Of a stretch of 64,000 nt of DNA, positions 52,394 to 62,527 are shown piece by piece. Within the stretch, counting starts at the first letter, position 1; the number at the start of each line of letters is the position of its first letter. This stretch comes from Polaribacter marinaquae (GTDB lineage: Bacteria; Bacteroidota; Bacteroidia; Flavobacteriales; Flavobacteriaceae). Position numbers and translations under genes: made by a program. The stretch is taken from positions 2,186,001 to 2,250,000 of the forward strand of contig NZ_CP150496.1 of assembly GCF_038019025.1 (NCBI RefSeq), in the 5' to 3' direction. The notes beneath the pieces are model-generated. The model was not told the origin of the DNA. It saw nothing but the letters and a program-made list of their open reading frames with translations, and searched no databases.

Positions 52394-53434
52394 ATGAAGT
52401 ATACAAAACTAGGTAATACATCGATAAAAGTTTCTAAAATCTGTTTAGGAACCATGACTTGGGGAAAACAAAACACACAAGAAGAGGCATTTGAACAAAT
52501 GGATTATGCTTTAGAAAAAGGTGTAAACTTTTTTGATACTGCAGAGTTGTATCCTGTACCAGCAACGCCAGAAACTTATGCAGAAACCGAAAGAATTATT
52601 GGTAATTGGTTTCAAAAAACAGGCAATAGAGAAAAAGTAGTTTTGGCAAGTAAAATTGCTGGTGGTGGCGATTATACAAAACATATTAGAACAGGGGGTT
52701 TTAATAGAAAAAATATTACAGAAGCTGTTGAAGCTAGTTTAAAAAGATTACAAACAGATTATTTAGATTTATATCAGTTGCATTGGCCAGATAGAGGTGT
52801 AAACTGTTTTGGTACTAGAGATTATCCATATAAAACATCATCTAAAGAGGCAGAAAATCATCTAGAAATTTTAGAAACTTTAAATGAGTTTGTAAAAGCA
52901 GGTACTATAAAAGCTATCGGGCTTTCTAATGAAACTCCTTGGGGAACAATGAAGTATTTGCAAACGGCAGATTCAAATAATTTAGTAAGACCCGTTACAA
53001 TACAGAATTCATATTCTATGATTCATAGAGCCTACGAATACGGAATGAGTGAGGTTTCTTTAAGAGAAAATATTGGGTTGTTGGCATATTCGCCATTGGC
53101 GCAAGGTGTTTTGTCGGGTAAATACTTAGACGGTAATAAACCAGAAGGAGCAAGAGGAACTTTGTTTCCTAGATTTATTGCTCGTTATATGGGCGATGGT
53201 TCTTTAGAAGCAGTTAAGAGGTATGAAACGATTGCGAAAAAGAACAATTTAACCTTGTCAGAATTATCACTTGCTTTTATCAATCAGTTACCGTTTGTAA
53301 CTAGTAATATTATTGGAGCAACAAAAATGAGTCAGTTAAAAGAAAATATTAATTCAATAAATATTAATTTATCTGAAGATGTTTTAAAAGAAATTGAAGG
53401 AGTACATGCGGCAATACCAAATCCTGCACCTTAA
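52394..53434 (+). CDS. Aldo/keto reductase, Tas-like
   Basis: A 346-residue TIM-barrel NADPH oxidoreductase. Catalytic residues appear as D in FFDTAELYP (about 49), Y of the same block, K in VLASKIAG and H in LYQLHWPDR. The extra ETYAETERIIG loop and the SNETPWG segment match the E. coli Tas branch. Physiological substrate unknown. Confidence 0.9.
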   Translation: MKYTKLGNTSIKVSKICLGTMTWGKQNTQEEAFEQMDYALEKGVNFFDTAELYPVPATPETYAETERIIGNWFQKTGNREKVVLASKIAGGGDYTKHIRTGGFNRKNITEAVEASLKRLQTDYLDLYQLHWPDRGVNCFGTRDYPYKTSSKEAENHLEILETLNEFVKAGTIKAIGLSNETPWGTMKYLQTADSNNLVRPVTIQNSYSMIHRAYEYGMSEVSLRENIGLLAYSPLAQGVLSGKYLDGNKPEGARGTLFPRFIARYMGDGSLEAVKRYETIAKKNNLTLSELSLAFINQLPFVTSNIIGATKMSQLKENINSININLSEDVLKEIEGVHAAIPNPAP

Positions 53435-53460
53435 TTAATAGAACTAAATATTAGCGTAAA

Positions 53461-53499
53461 AAAAAAAATCCGAAGTAATAATTACTTCGGATTTTTTTA
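53461..53499. terminator. Bidirectional terminator between AKR and DUF6370-like genes
   Basis: ATCCGAAGTAAT pairs with ATTACTTCGGAT, with an A-run left and a T-run right. Confidence 0.9.
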
Positions 53500-53514
53500 T
53501 GCTGTAAAATGCAA

Positions 53515-53826
53515 TTACTTCATCTCTAAAAGCTTTATTTCTGTAGCTTTAAATCTATTGTTTTCTACTACGCCAGTAACTTCTGCTTGCCTTATAACTT
53601 CGCAAAAACCAGTATGTTTGTCGTGTGCATCGCCAAAATCATCAATATTAAAACCATCAACAAAATAGGCTTTCTTATCAATTTTTACAGCTAAGCTGCA
53701 ACCTTCTTCAGAATCTAAATCAAATTTACACTGTCCGCAAGAAATAGCTGCCACTTGTTTAACTTCTTTGTTGTTAGAACAAGAAATTGTAAACATTAAG
53801 ATTGCTATTAAAAGTATTTTTTTCAT
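53515..53826 (-). CDS. DUF6370-like small lipoprotein
   Basis: 103 residues with a lipoprotein signal (LLIAILMFTISC, Cys about 16) and a compact domain holding CGQCKFDLDSEEGC and a later FCEVIRQAEVTG. The four cysteines could bind metal or form disulfides. The pattern fits what I know as DUF6370, but I hold that name loosely. It lies three bases behind glnS on the same strand. Function unknown. Confidence 0.65.
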   Translation of the reverse strand: MKKILLIAILMFTISCSNNKEVKQVAAISCGQCKFDLDSEEGCSLAVKIDKKAYFVDGFNIDDFGDAHDKHTGFCEVIRQAEVTGVVENNRFKATEIKLLEMK

Positions 53827-53829
53827 GCT

Positions 53830-55515
53830 TTATTTTTTAGCCCAAGAATCTCTTAAACCAACTATTTTATTAAAAACTAAATTTTCTGTTGTAGAGTCAT
53901 CATCAACATTAAAATATCCCATTCTTTGAAACTGAAAACGCTCTCCTATTTTTGCAGTTTGTAAACTTGGTTCTAAATAAGCATCAATAATTTCTAAAGA
54001 ATTTGGGTTGATAAACTCCATATAATCTTTGTCTTTATGTGAATCTGGTGCTTCATCTAAAAATAGTCTATCATACGCTCTTACTTCTGCTTTTATAGCG
54101 TGTTTTACAGAAACCCAATGCAAAGTTCCTTTTACTTTACGCAAGCTTTCTGGTGTACCACTTCCAGATTTTGTTAACGGATCGTAAGTACACTGTATTT
54201 CTGTAATATTACCATCTGCATCTTTAGTGCAACTATTTGCAGTAATAAAATAAGCGTTTTTTAAACGAACTTCTTTACCTAATTTTAAACGGAAAAACTT
54301 TTTATTTGCTTCTTCTCTAAAATCTTCTCTTTCGATATAAATTTCTCTAGAAAAAGGAACCTTTCTGCTACCAAAACCATCTTCATAATCGTTGTAATTA
54401 GCATCTAGTAATTCTTCTTCTCCTTCAGGGTAATTTGTAATTACTACTTTAACAGGATCTAAAACAGCCATTACTCTAGGTGCTGTTTTGTTTAAATCTT
54501 CACGAATTTTAAATTCTAATAAAGCAACATCTATTACGTTTTCACGTTTAGAAACTCCAACAGTTTCTACAAAACTTCTAATAGAAGCAGGTGTATAACC
54601 ACGTCTTCTTAAGCCAGAAATAGTTGGCATTCTGGGATCATCCCAACCAGATACAATACCTTGTTCTACTAAAGTTAATAACTTACGCTTACTCATTATT
54701 GTATAGCTTAAGTTTAAACGAGAAAACTCTCTTTGTTTTGGTGGATTTGGATATTCTGATTTGCTAAAATCATATACATTATCACGAAACCAATTGTACA
54801 ATTCTCTATGAGGTTTAAACTCTAAAGAACATAAAGAATGTGATATTTGTTCTATATAATCGCTTTCACCATGCGTCCAATCGTACATTGGGTAAATACA
54901 CCAATCTGTACCAGTTCTGTGGTGTGCTTTGTACATAATTCTGTACATTAATGGATCTCTCATTAACATATTAGGAGAACTCATATCTATTTTTGCACGC
55001 AATGTATGTTCGCCTTCTTTAAACTTACCATCTTTCATGTCTTGAAACAAGGTTAAGTTTTCTTCTACGGTTCTATCTCTAAAAGGACTATTTGTACCTA
55101 CAGAAGTTGGCGTACCTTTTTGTACTCTCATTTCTTCTGATGATTGAGAATCTACATAAGCTTTACCGTCTTTAATTAATAAAATTGCCCAATCATATAA
55201 TTGCTGAAAGTAATCTGAAGAATAACATTCATTAGCCCAAGTGTAACCCAACCAAGAAATGTCTTTCTTAATTGCGTCTACATATTCTTGCTCTTCTTTA
55301 GCAGGATTTGTGTCATCAAAACGTAAGTTAACAGGCGCATTATAAGTTTCACCTAAACCAAAACTAATACCAATAGCTTTTGTATGACCAATGTGCAAAT
55401 AACCGTTAGGTTCTGGCGGAAAACGAAAACGTAAATTTTCTTTTGGCATTCCGTTTGCTAAATCTTCTTCTATAATATGCTCTAAAAAATTGAGCGATTT
55501 TTTCTCTTCAGACAT
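53830..55515 (-). CDS. glnS: Glutaminyl-tRNA synthetase
   Basis: A class I synthetase of 561 residues charging tRNA-Gln directly. HIGH is exact in PPEPNGYLHIGHTKA (41-44), the second motif is IMSKRKL (about 273-279), and the C-terminal two beta-barrel anticodon-binding domain is present (REIYIEREDF to GERFQFQRMGYF). The PEPNGYLHIGH context separates it from GluRS. It has a -7 box at 55541-55548. Confidence 0.97.
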   Translation of the reverse strand: MSEEKKSLNFLEHIIEEDLANGMPKENLRFRFPPEPNGYLHIGHTKAIGISFGLGETYNAPVNLRFDDTNPAKEEQEYVDAIKKDISWLGYTWANECYSSDYFQQLYDWAILLIKDGKAYVDSQSSEEMRVQKGTPTSVGTNSPFRDRTVEENLTLFQDMKDGKFKEGEHTLRAKIDMSSPNMLMRDPLMYRIMYKAHHRTGTDWCIYPMYDWTHGESDYIEQISHSLCSLEFKPHRELYNWFRDNVYDFSKSEYPNPPKQREFSRLNLSYTIMSKRKLLTLVEQGIVSGWDDPRMPTISGLRRRGYTPASIRSFVETVGVSKRENVIDVALLEFKIREDLNKTAPRVMAVLDPVKVVITNYPEGEEELLDANYNDYEDGFGSRKVPFSREIYIEREDFREEANKKFFRLKLGKEVRLKNAYFITANSCTKDADGNITEIQCTYDPLTKSGSGTPESLRKVKGTLHWVSVKHAIKAEVRAYDRLFLDEAPDSHKDKDYMEFINPNSLEIIDAYLEPSLQTAKIGERFQFQRMGYFNVDDDSTTENLVFNKIVGLRDSWAKK

Positions 55516-55540
55516 CGTTTTATATGAAAAAATTAAGAAA

Positions 55541-55548
55541 CAAAATTA
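55541..55548 (-). promoter_or_regulatory. -7 box (TAATTTTG) of glnS
   Basis: Minus-strand TAATTTTG; predicted leader about 22 bases. Confidence 0.45.
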
Positions 55549-55626
55549 CATAAAATACTTCATTGGTATTAAGAGTTTTGTAACAAAATTGTAAAATTTG
55601 CATCTAATAGATAAACACAATTTATT

Positions 55627-55842
55627 ATGAGCGATCAAATTAAAAATTACACTTGCCCTAAATGTAACAGTAAAACTTATAAACTAGGACAAATGAGGGC
55701 AACCGGTGGTACATTGTCTAAAATTTTTGATATTCAAAATCAGAAATTTACAAGTGTTACTTGCGAGCGTTGCACATACACAGAATTTTACAAAACAAAA
55801 ACAAGTGCTATTAGTAATGTTTTTGACTTTTTCACCAACTAA
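55627..55842 (+). CDS. Zinc ribbon domain protein
   Basis: 71 residues with a rubredoxin-like zinc knuckle pair: YTCPKCNS (C9, C12) and TCERCTY (about C45, C48). The intervening KLGQMRATGGTLSKIFDIQ matches the nucleic-acid-binding zinc ribbon family found alone in many bacteria. Function unknown. Confidence 0.8.
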   Translation: MSDQIKNYTCPKCNSKTYKLGQMRATGGTLSKIFDIQNQKFTSVTCERCTYTEFYKTKTSAISNVFDFFTN

Positions 55843-55892
55843 TTTTTTTCAAAAGCTATAAAATTGCCTCTTTTTTGTCGTAATTTTGTAAT

Positions 55893-56324
55893 ATGAAGAA
55901 AGACGGAGAAAAAAAGCCCGATTTAGTTGTATTTAATGAGGAAACTCAAAAATACGATGCAGCTTTAAAACCATATGGTACATCTGCAAGTTCGCCAGTA
56001 ATTAAGCCTACAAACACGGCAACTTGGACCGCCGATGGTGTAAGACGCACAAATAAAATTTTAAAGGGAAAATTTGAAGAAGTAAGAAGAGAGTACGAAT
56101 TGTTAATGGAGAAATTTCATTACAATGATATGCTTTATAATGCAAAGTTTGGTTTCGAACCAATAATTGGTGAAACATATCATCTTTACTTAAATAAAAA
56201 AGATGAATTATTTTTGTCTATAATAGAACCAAGCGAATGGAGTTTAGAGTATAAAGGTTCTTTTAGATTAAATTCTGATAAAATGTGGGAAAAAGTAACA
56301 ACAGAAACAAAGCCAGAAGCTTAA
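55893..56324 (+). CDS. DUF2452 domain-containing protein
   Basis: 143 residues, cytoplasmic, no signal. The conserved core FHYNDMLYNAKFGFEPIIGETYHLY near 94-118 and the LSIIEPSEW block are characteristic of DUF2452. An N-terminal low-complexity stretch precedes it. folB begins two bases after its stop, so they share a message. Function unknown. Confidence 0.75.
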   Translation: MKKDGEKKPDLVVFNEETQKYDAALKPYGTSASSPVIKPTNTATWTADGVRRTNKILKGKFEEVRREYELLMEKFHYNDMLYNAKFGFEPIIGETYHLYLNKKDELFLSIIEPSEWSLEYKGSFRLNSDKMWEKVTTETKPEA

Positions 56325-56325
56325 A

Positions 56326-56682
56326 ATGGGAATAATACAAGTAAATAATATTAAGCTTTACGCTTATCATGGTTGTTTAGATGAAGAAGCAAAAATTGGT
56401 AGCGAATATAGAGTAGATGTAGAGGTAAAGGCAAGTTTAAGAAAATCTGCAAAAACAGATGAGTTAGCAGATACTGTAGATTATGTACATCTAAATCATA
56501 TTGTAAAAGAAGAAATGGCAATTAGATCTAAATTATTAGAAGAGGTTGCACAAAGAATCTTAGATCGATTTTTTAGAGAAATTAGAATGATTAGAAGAGC
56601 TAAAGTTTCTGTAGCAAAAATTAACCCACCAATAGGCGGAAACGTAGAAGAAGTAGCTATTATTTTAACAAAAAAGAGATAA
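56326..56682 (+). CDS. folB: Dihydroneopterin aldolase
   Basis: A 118-residue T-fold enzyme that splits dihydroneopterin to 6-hydroxymethyl-dihydropterin and glycolaldehyde in folate synthesis. The active-site block KLYAYHGCLDEEAKIGSEY has Y14, H15 and E20-21. ADTVDYVHL, LLEEVAQRI with its catalytic glutamate and the C-terminal KINPPIGG (with the conserved K) follow. Coupled to DUF2452. Confidence 0.92.
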   Translation: MGIIQVNNIKLYAYHGCLDEEAKIGSEYRVDVEVKASLRKSAKTDELADTVDYVHLNHIVKEEMAIRSKLLEEVAQRILDRFFREIRMIRRAKVSVAKINPPIGGNVEEVAIILTKKR

Positions 56683-56767
56683 GATAAAAAAATACTTGCA
56701 ATACTTGTAAATTTGCGTAAATTTGCAATCCTTAAAACGATATATATTTATATTGTTTTAATAAAAA

Positions 56768-56838
56768 GGTGTCTTGGCCGAGTGGCTAGGCAATGGTTTG
56801 CAAAACCATGTACAGCGGTTCGAATCCGCTAGACACCT
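56768..56838 (+). tRNA. tRNA-Cys (anticodon GCA)
   Basis: Acceptor stem GGTGTCT / AGACACC with discriminator T (U73, the identity base of tRNA-Cys), anticodon arm ATGGT-TTGCAAA-ACCAT with GCA at 56800-56802, and T-arm GCGGTTCGAATCCGC. 71 bases, CCA not encoded. Confidence 0.97.
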
Positions 56839-56840
56839 CT

Positions 56841-56877
56841 AAAAAGCCTTAATCTTTTGATTAAGGCTTTTTTATTT
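56841..56877 (+). terminator. Terminator behind tRNA-Cys
   Basis: AAAAAGCCTTAATC pairs with GATTAAGGCTTTTT around TTTT, T-run follows. Confidence 0.9.
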
Positions 56878-56975
56878 TTTTGATGATAATCACAAGAACT
56901 AATTTATTAAATGCAGTTTAACTTAAGAAAATAGTCGTTTGTCGAAAAATTAAAAATTTGGGTGGCTTGTAAATG

Positions 56976-56983
56976 TACATTTG
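56976..56983 (+). promoter_or_regulatory. -7 box (TACATTTG) of the 57-residue protein gene
   Basis: TACATTTG sits inside two tandem TGTACA hexamers (56974-56979, 56982-56987). Predicted leader about 24 bases before the ATG at 57011; the TTG at 56981 is part of the box. Confidence 0.5.
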
Positions 56984-57010
56984 TACAACCAAACCAAAAC
57001 ACTGCAAACT

Positions 57011-57184
57011 ATGTTTTTACAAATTTTACCACCAGATGCATACGCAACAACAGCTACAGAAACCGTAATAGATAATCAATTACTTTTTGTTGTTTTAGGA
57101 TTAGCAATAGGAGTTTTTGCAATAATTAAAGTTGCTAAGGTTTTAAGTAAAATTAAAATTGTAAAGCCAAGTTTTACTTCTTAA
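57011..57184 (+). CDS. Small membrane protein (57 residues)
   Basis: From the ATG at 57011 it encodes a short N-terminal segment with PPDAYATTATE, one transmembrane helix (LLFVVLGLAIGVFAIIKVA, about 24-42) and a basic tail (KVLSKIKIVKPSF). It has its own promoter and no obvious signal cleavage site. An in-frame TTG ten codons upstream lies in the -7 box. Family not recognised; function unknown. Confidence 0.6.
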   Translation: MFLQILPPDAYATTATETVIDNQLLFVVLGLAIGVFAIIKVAKVLSKIKIVKPSFTS

Positions 57185-57270
57185 GAATTAGATTTTTATT
57201 AACAGAAAATTACACTTTTTTCTTCATATTTGTAGGCTGTAAATTATATTTTTTGTAGTTTACTATTTAT

Positions 57271-57305
57271 AAAATCATTAAATATTAATTTTTAATGATT
57301 TTTTT
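57271..57305 (+). terminator. Hairpin just upstream of the MBL hydrolase gene
   Basis: AAAATCATTAAA pairs with TTTAATGATTTTT around TATTAAT and is followed by a T-rich tail; the MBL ATG is about 12 bases further on. Either the terminator of the small gene or a leader attenuator. Confidence 0.6.
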
Positions 57306-57316
57306 AATTTTATATA

Positions 57317-58162
57317 ATGAAGATATATCCTATAGAAACAGGTAATTTTAAGCTAGATGGTGGTGCAATGTTTGGTGTTGTACCTAAAAGTATATGGCAA
57401 AGAACAAACCCTGCAGATTCAAATAATTTAATAGACATGAGCATGCGTTGTATGCTTATACAAGATGGAGATAGACTTGTTTTAATAGACACAGGATTAG
57501 GTGTTAAGCAATCGGATAAATTTTTTGGTTATTACTATTTGTTTGGAGATTTTTCTTTAGACAGTTCTTTGGCTAAATATGGTTTTCATAGAGACGATGT
57601 AACAGATGTTTTTCTAACACATTTACATTTCGATCATTGTGGAGGTGTAATAGAATGGAATTCACAAAAAACTTTATTACAACCTGCTTTTAAGAATGCA
57701 AAATTTTGGTCGAACGATAATCATTGGCAATGGGCAACAGAACCAAATGCCAGGGAAAAAGCTTCATTTTTAAAAGAAAATATAAATCCGATTAAAGAAA
57801 GTGGTCAGCTTAATTTTATCCATAGAAATGCAATTGACCAAATAGGATTTAATGTTTTGTTTATGGATGGTCATACAGAAAAACAAATGTTACCAAAAAT
57901 AACATATCAAGGTAAAACAATTGTTTTTATGGCAGATTTATTACCTACAATTGGGCATATTCCTTTACCATATGTAATGGGTTATGATACAAGACCTTTA
58001 TTAACAATTAAAGAAAAAGCAGCTTTTTTAAACGAAGCTGCAGACAATAATTATTACCTTTTTTTAGAACACGATGCGTATAACGAGCTTTGTACGGTTA
58101 AGCATACAGAAAAAGGAGTAAGATTAAAAAATACACATAAATTTACAGATATATTTAATTAA
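57317..58162 (+). CDS. MBL-fold metallo-hydrolase
   Basis: 281 residues with the metallo-beta-lactamase zinc signature THLHFDHCGG (about 96-105), FMDGHTEKQMLP with the next His, ADLLP with the bridging Asp and LEHDAYNE near the end. Close in layout to AHL lactonase-like and quorum-quenching hydrolases, but the substrate cannot be read from sequence. The subtilase gene follows ten bases later. Confidence 0.88.
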   Translation: MKIYPIETGNFKLDGGAMFGVVPKSIWQRTNPADSNNLIDMSMRCMLIQDGDRLVLIDTGLGVKQSDKFFGYYYLFGDFSLDSSLAKYGFHRDDVTDVFLTHLHFDHCGGVIEWNSQKTLLQPAFKNAKFWSNDNHWQWATEPNAREKASFLKENINPIKESGQLNFIHRNAIDQIGFNVLFMDGHTEKQMLPKITYQGKTIVFMADLLPTIGHIPLPYVMGYDTRPLLTIKEKAAFLNEAADNNYYLFLEHDAYNELCTVKHTEKGVRLKNTHKFTDIFN

Positions 58163-58172
58163 GAGAAGAGAG

Positions 58173-59870
<1,698 letters not shown>

Positions 59871-59877
59871 TAATTAC

Positions 59878-59907
59878 AAAACAGCAATCTTTTGATTGCT
59901 GTTTTTT
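59878..59907 (+). terminator. Terminator behind the subtilase gene
   Basis: AAAACAGCAATC pairs with GATTGCTGTTTT around TTTT, T-run follows. Confidence 0.9.
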
Positions 59908-59938
59908 ACTTTTATATTCAAATTTAATTAACTATCAC

Positions 59939-61780
59939 ATGAAAAAAAACCTACTTTTATTTTTTGCAATTGCTGTAATTGCTTCTTGTACCCAAACAAA
60001 AGAAGCAACATATCAGCAAAAAGAAGACACTAAGTTTACTACTTATTGGCAACAACACATCGATTATACAATGGATATTGATGTTGATACAGAAAAATAT
60101 CAATATCAAGGTTCACAAAAAGCGGTGTACACAAACAACTCTCCAGATCAATTAGATAAAGTTTATTATCACTTATATTTTAATGCTTTTCAACCAGGTT
60201 CTCAAATGGATGTTAGATCTTTAAACATCAAAGATCCAGATAGAAGAGTTAGAGATAGAATTAGTAAATTAAATGCTGATGAAATTGGTTATATTAAAGT
60301 AAATTCTTTAAAACAAAACGGAACAGCGGTAACTTATGAAACTGTAGGTACTATTTTAGAAGTAACTTTAAATACGCCAATTAAATCTGGTGAAACAGTA
60401 ACTTTAGATATGGATTTTGATGCACAAGTTCCTGTTCAAATTAGAAGAACTGGTAGAAATAATAAAGAAGGTGTCGCACTTTCAATGTCTCAATGGTATC
60501 CTAAAATGGCAGAATATGATTTTGAAGGTTGGCATACGCCACCTTATATTGCTAGAGAATTCCACGGAATTTGGGGTAATTTTGATGTGAAGATTTCTAT
60601 TGATAAAGATTACGTTGTTGGTGGTACAGGTTATTTACAAAATCCGCAAGAAATAGGACACGGTTATGAAGACAAAACAAAGCAGTTAAACGTACCAAGT
60701 ACAGAAAAATTAACTTGGCATTTTAAAGCTCCAAATGTACATGATTTTATGTGGGCAGCAGATCCTAACTACAATCATGATGTTTTAAAAATGGCAAACG
60801 GAATTGATTTACACTTTTTATATAAGAAAGATTTAGAGGCAAAGTATTTAAGAAACTGGAAAGAATTACAGCCAAAAACAGCTGAATTAATGTCTTATTT
60901 TAGCAAGCATGTTGGTCAATATCCATATAAACAATATTCTGTTATACAAGGTGGAGATGGTGGTATGGAATATGCAATGTCTACTTTAATTACAGGAAAA
61001 AGAAGTTTTGGTAGTCTTTTTGGTGTTACTTCTCATGAAATGGCACACACTTGGTTTCAGTTTTTGTTAGCTACCAACGAAAGTAAACACCCGTGGATGG
61101 ATGAAGGTTTTACATCTTATATTTCTAACAAAGCATCTTATGAAATTTTAAAAAGAGGAAACAAAAATCCAAATGCAGGTCCATACAGAGGTTACAACTA
61201 TTTAGTAAAAAATAATATAGAAGAACCTTTAACTACACATGCAGATAGATATAATACTAATGCAGCTTATAGTACTGGTAGTTATGGTAAAGGAAGCATG
61301 TTTTTATCGCAATTAGAATATGTAATTGGTGCAGATAATGTAGCAAAAGGATTAAAAAAATACTTTACAGATTTTAGTTTTAAACACCCAACACCAAACG
61401 ATGTAAAACGTTCTATGGAAAAAGTATCTGGTATTCATTTAGATTGGTATTTAAATGAATGGACGCAAACAATACATACAATAGATTATGGTGTAAAATC
61501 TGTAAACAATAAAACAATTACTTTAGAGAGAATTGGTAAAATGCCAATGCCTATCGATTTAGAAGTTACTTATGTTGATGGTTCTATAGAAAACTTTAAT
61601 ATACCATTAAGAATAATGAGAGGTAATAAGCCAACAACAGCAACTGTTATTACAGATTGGGGTTGGGCAATGCCAACATATACTTTTAACGCATCGAAAG
61701 CAGTTAAATCTGTAACAATAGATAAAAGTAAACTAATGGCAGATGTTAATGCTGATAATAACTTTTACGAAGTAAAATAA
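59939..61780 (+). CDS. M1 family metallopeptidase lipoprotein
   Basis: 613 residues with lipobox ASC (C17). The exopeptidase motif GGMEYAM (341-347), the zinc motif HEMAH (366-370) and the third ligand E389 in WMDEGF are all intact, so it should be an active aminopeptidase. It lies behind the subtilase lipoprotein, and the two could degrade peptides together in the envelope. Its length is shorter than PepN because the C-terminal helical domain is missing, as in other Bacteroidota M1 lipoproteins. Confidence 0.93.
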   Translation: MKKNLLLFFAIAVIASCTQTKEATYQQKEDTKFTTYWQQHIDYTMDIDVDTEKYQYQGSQKAVYTNNSPDQLDKVYYHLYFNAFQPGSQMDVRSLNIKDPDRRVRDRISKLNADEIGYIKVNSLKQNGTAVTYETVGTILEVTLNTPIKSGETVTLDMDFDAQVPVQIRRTGRNNKEGVALSMSQWYPKMAEYDFEGWHTPPYIAREFHGIWGNFDVKISIDKDYVVGGTGYLQNPQEIGHGYEDKTKQLNVPSTEKLTWHFKAPNVHDFMWAADPNYNHDVLKMANGIDLHFLYKKDLEAKYLRNWKELQPKTAELMSYFSKHVGQYPYKQYSVIQGGDGGMEYAMSTLITGKRSFGSLFGVTSHEMAHTWFQFLLATNESKHPWMDEGFTSYISNKASYEILKRGNKNPNAGPYRGYNYLVKNNIEEPLTTHADRYNTNAAYSTGSYGKGSMFLSQLEYVIGADNVAKGLKKYFTDFSFKHPTPNDVKRSMEKVSGIHLDWYLNEWTQTIHTIDYGVKSVNNKTITLERIGKMPMPIDLEVTYVDGSIENFNIPLRIMRGNKPTTATVITDWGWAMPTYTFNASKAVKSVTIDKSKLMADVNADNNFYEVK

Positions 61781-61798
61781 TACTTCTACAAAAAAGAG

Positions 61799-61833
61799 AA
61801 AAGCCTCATCATAATTTATGATGAGGCTTTTTT
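61799..61833. terminator. Bidirectional terminator between M1 peptidase and LysE genes
   Basis: AAAAGCCTCATCATAA pairs with TTATGATGAGGCTTTT, T-run on the right and A-rich left flank. Confidence 0.9.
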
Positions 61834-61841
61834 ATTGTTAT

Positions 61842-62507
61842 CTAGTTGATAAAATCTTCAATTCTATCATTTGGTATAAAACCTTTCAACATTAAGAATA
61901 CACCACAAATTATCAATATAATTCCCATAATTTTTTTCACTCTAAAAATTACTTGTGGTGTCATTTTAGATTTTAATTGTTTTGCTAAAAAAATCTTACC
62001 TAAATCGGTTACAAAATAACCTATTAAAACAGTACCAAAATACCAAAATATAGCATTTTGATCCATTTTTAAGGTAGGTCCAATTACAAGAACAGTACCT
62101 AACCAAAAAGCTAAAACACCTACGTTTATAAAGTTTAAAAAGAATCCTTTAAAAAATAATTTTAAGTAGTTGTTTTTTATGGGTACATCTACAATTTTAG
62201 CAGATTCTAATGCTTCTTTTTTGTTCTCTTTTTCTAAATACGTAATTAAACCATAAATTATAAGTACCAAGCCGCCAAGAAAGAATAATCGCGGATCATC
62301 TTTAATTTTTTCTAGCAGAGATCTACTTCCGTAGTAAGCAATTAGAATAAAGGATAAATCGCCTAAAATAACACCTAAATCAAAAACAATTGCAGCTCTA
62401 GCGCCTTTTAAAATACTAGTTTGTATTAACATAAAAAAAACAGGTCCTATCATGAAAGCCATGAAAAAACCTATTAAAAAAGCATTTTTAAAGTCGTAAA
62501 TATCCAT
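61842..62507 (-). CDS. LysE family translocator
   Basis: 221 residues with six hydrophobic helices and the family start FLIGFFMAFMIGPVFFMLIQTSI (about 11-33), DLGVILGDLSFI and a loop with charged residues in the middle. LysE proteins export amino acids; substrate unknown. A -7 box (TATTTTTG, minus strand) at 62520-62513 ends five bases before the ATG, so the predicted leader is two bases. Confidence 0.88.
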   Translation of the reverse strand: MDIYDFKNAFLIGFFMAFMIGPVFFMLIQTSILKGARAAIVFDLGVILGDLSFILIAYYGSRSLLEKIKDDPRLFFLGGLVLIIYGLITYLEKENKKEALESAKIVDVPIKNNYLKLFFKGFFLNFINVGVLAFWLGTVLVIGPTLKMDQNAIFWYFGTVLIGYFVTDLGKIFLAKQLKSKMTPQVIFRVKKIMGIILIICGVFLMLKGFIPNDRIEDFIN

Positions 62508-62512
62508 ATTGG

Positions 62513-62520
62513 CAAAAATA
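62513..62520 (-). promoter_or_regulatory. -7 box (TATTTTTG) directly upstream of the LysE gene
   Basis: Minus-strand TATTTTTG in the 20-base gap behind the PaaE-like gene, five bases from the ATG. Confidence 0.45.
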
Positions 62521-62527
62521 CGGAATT

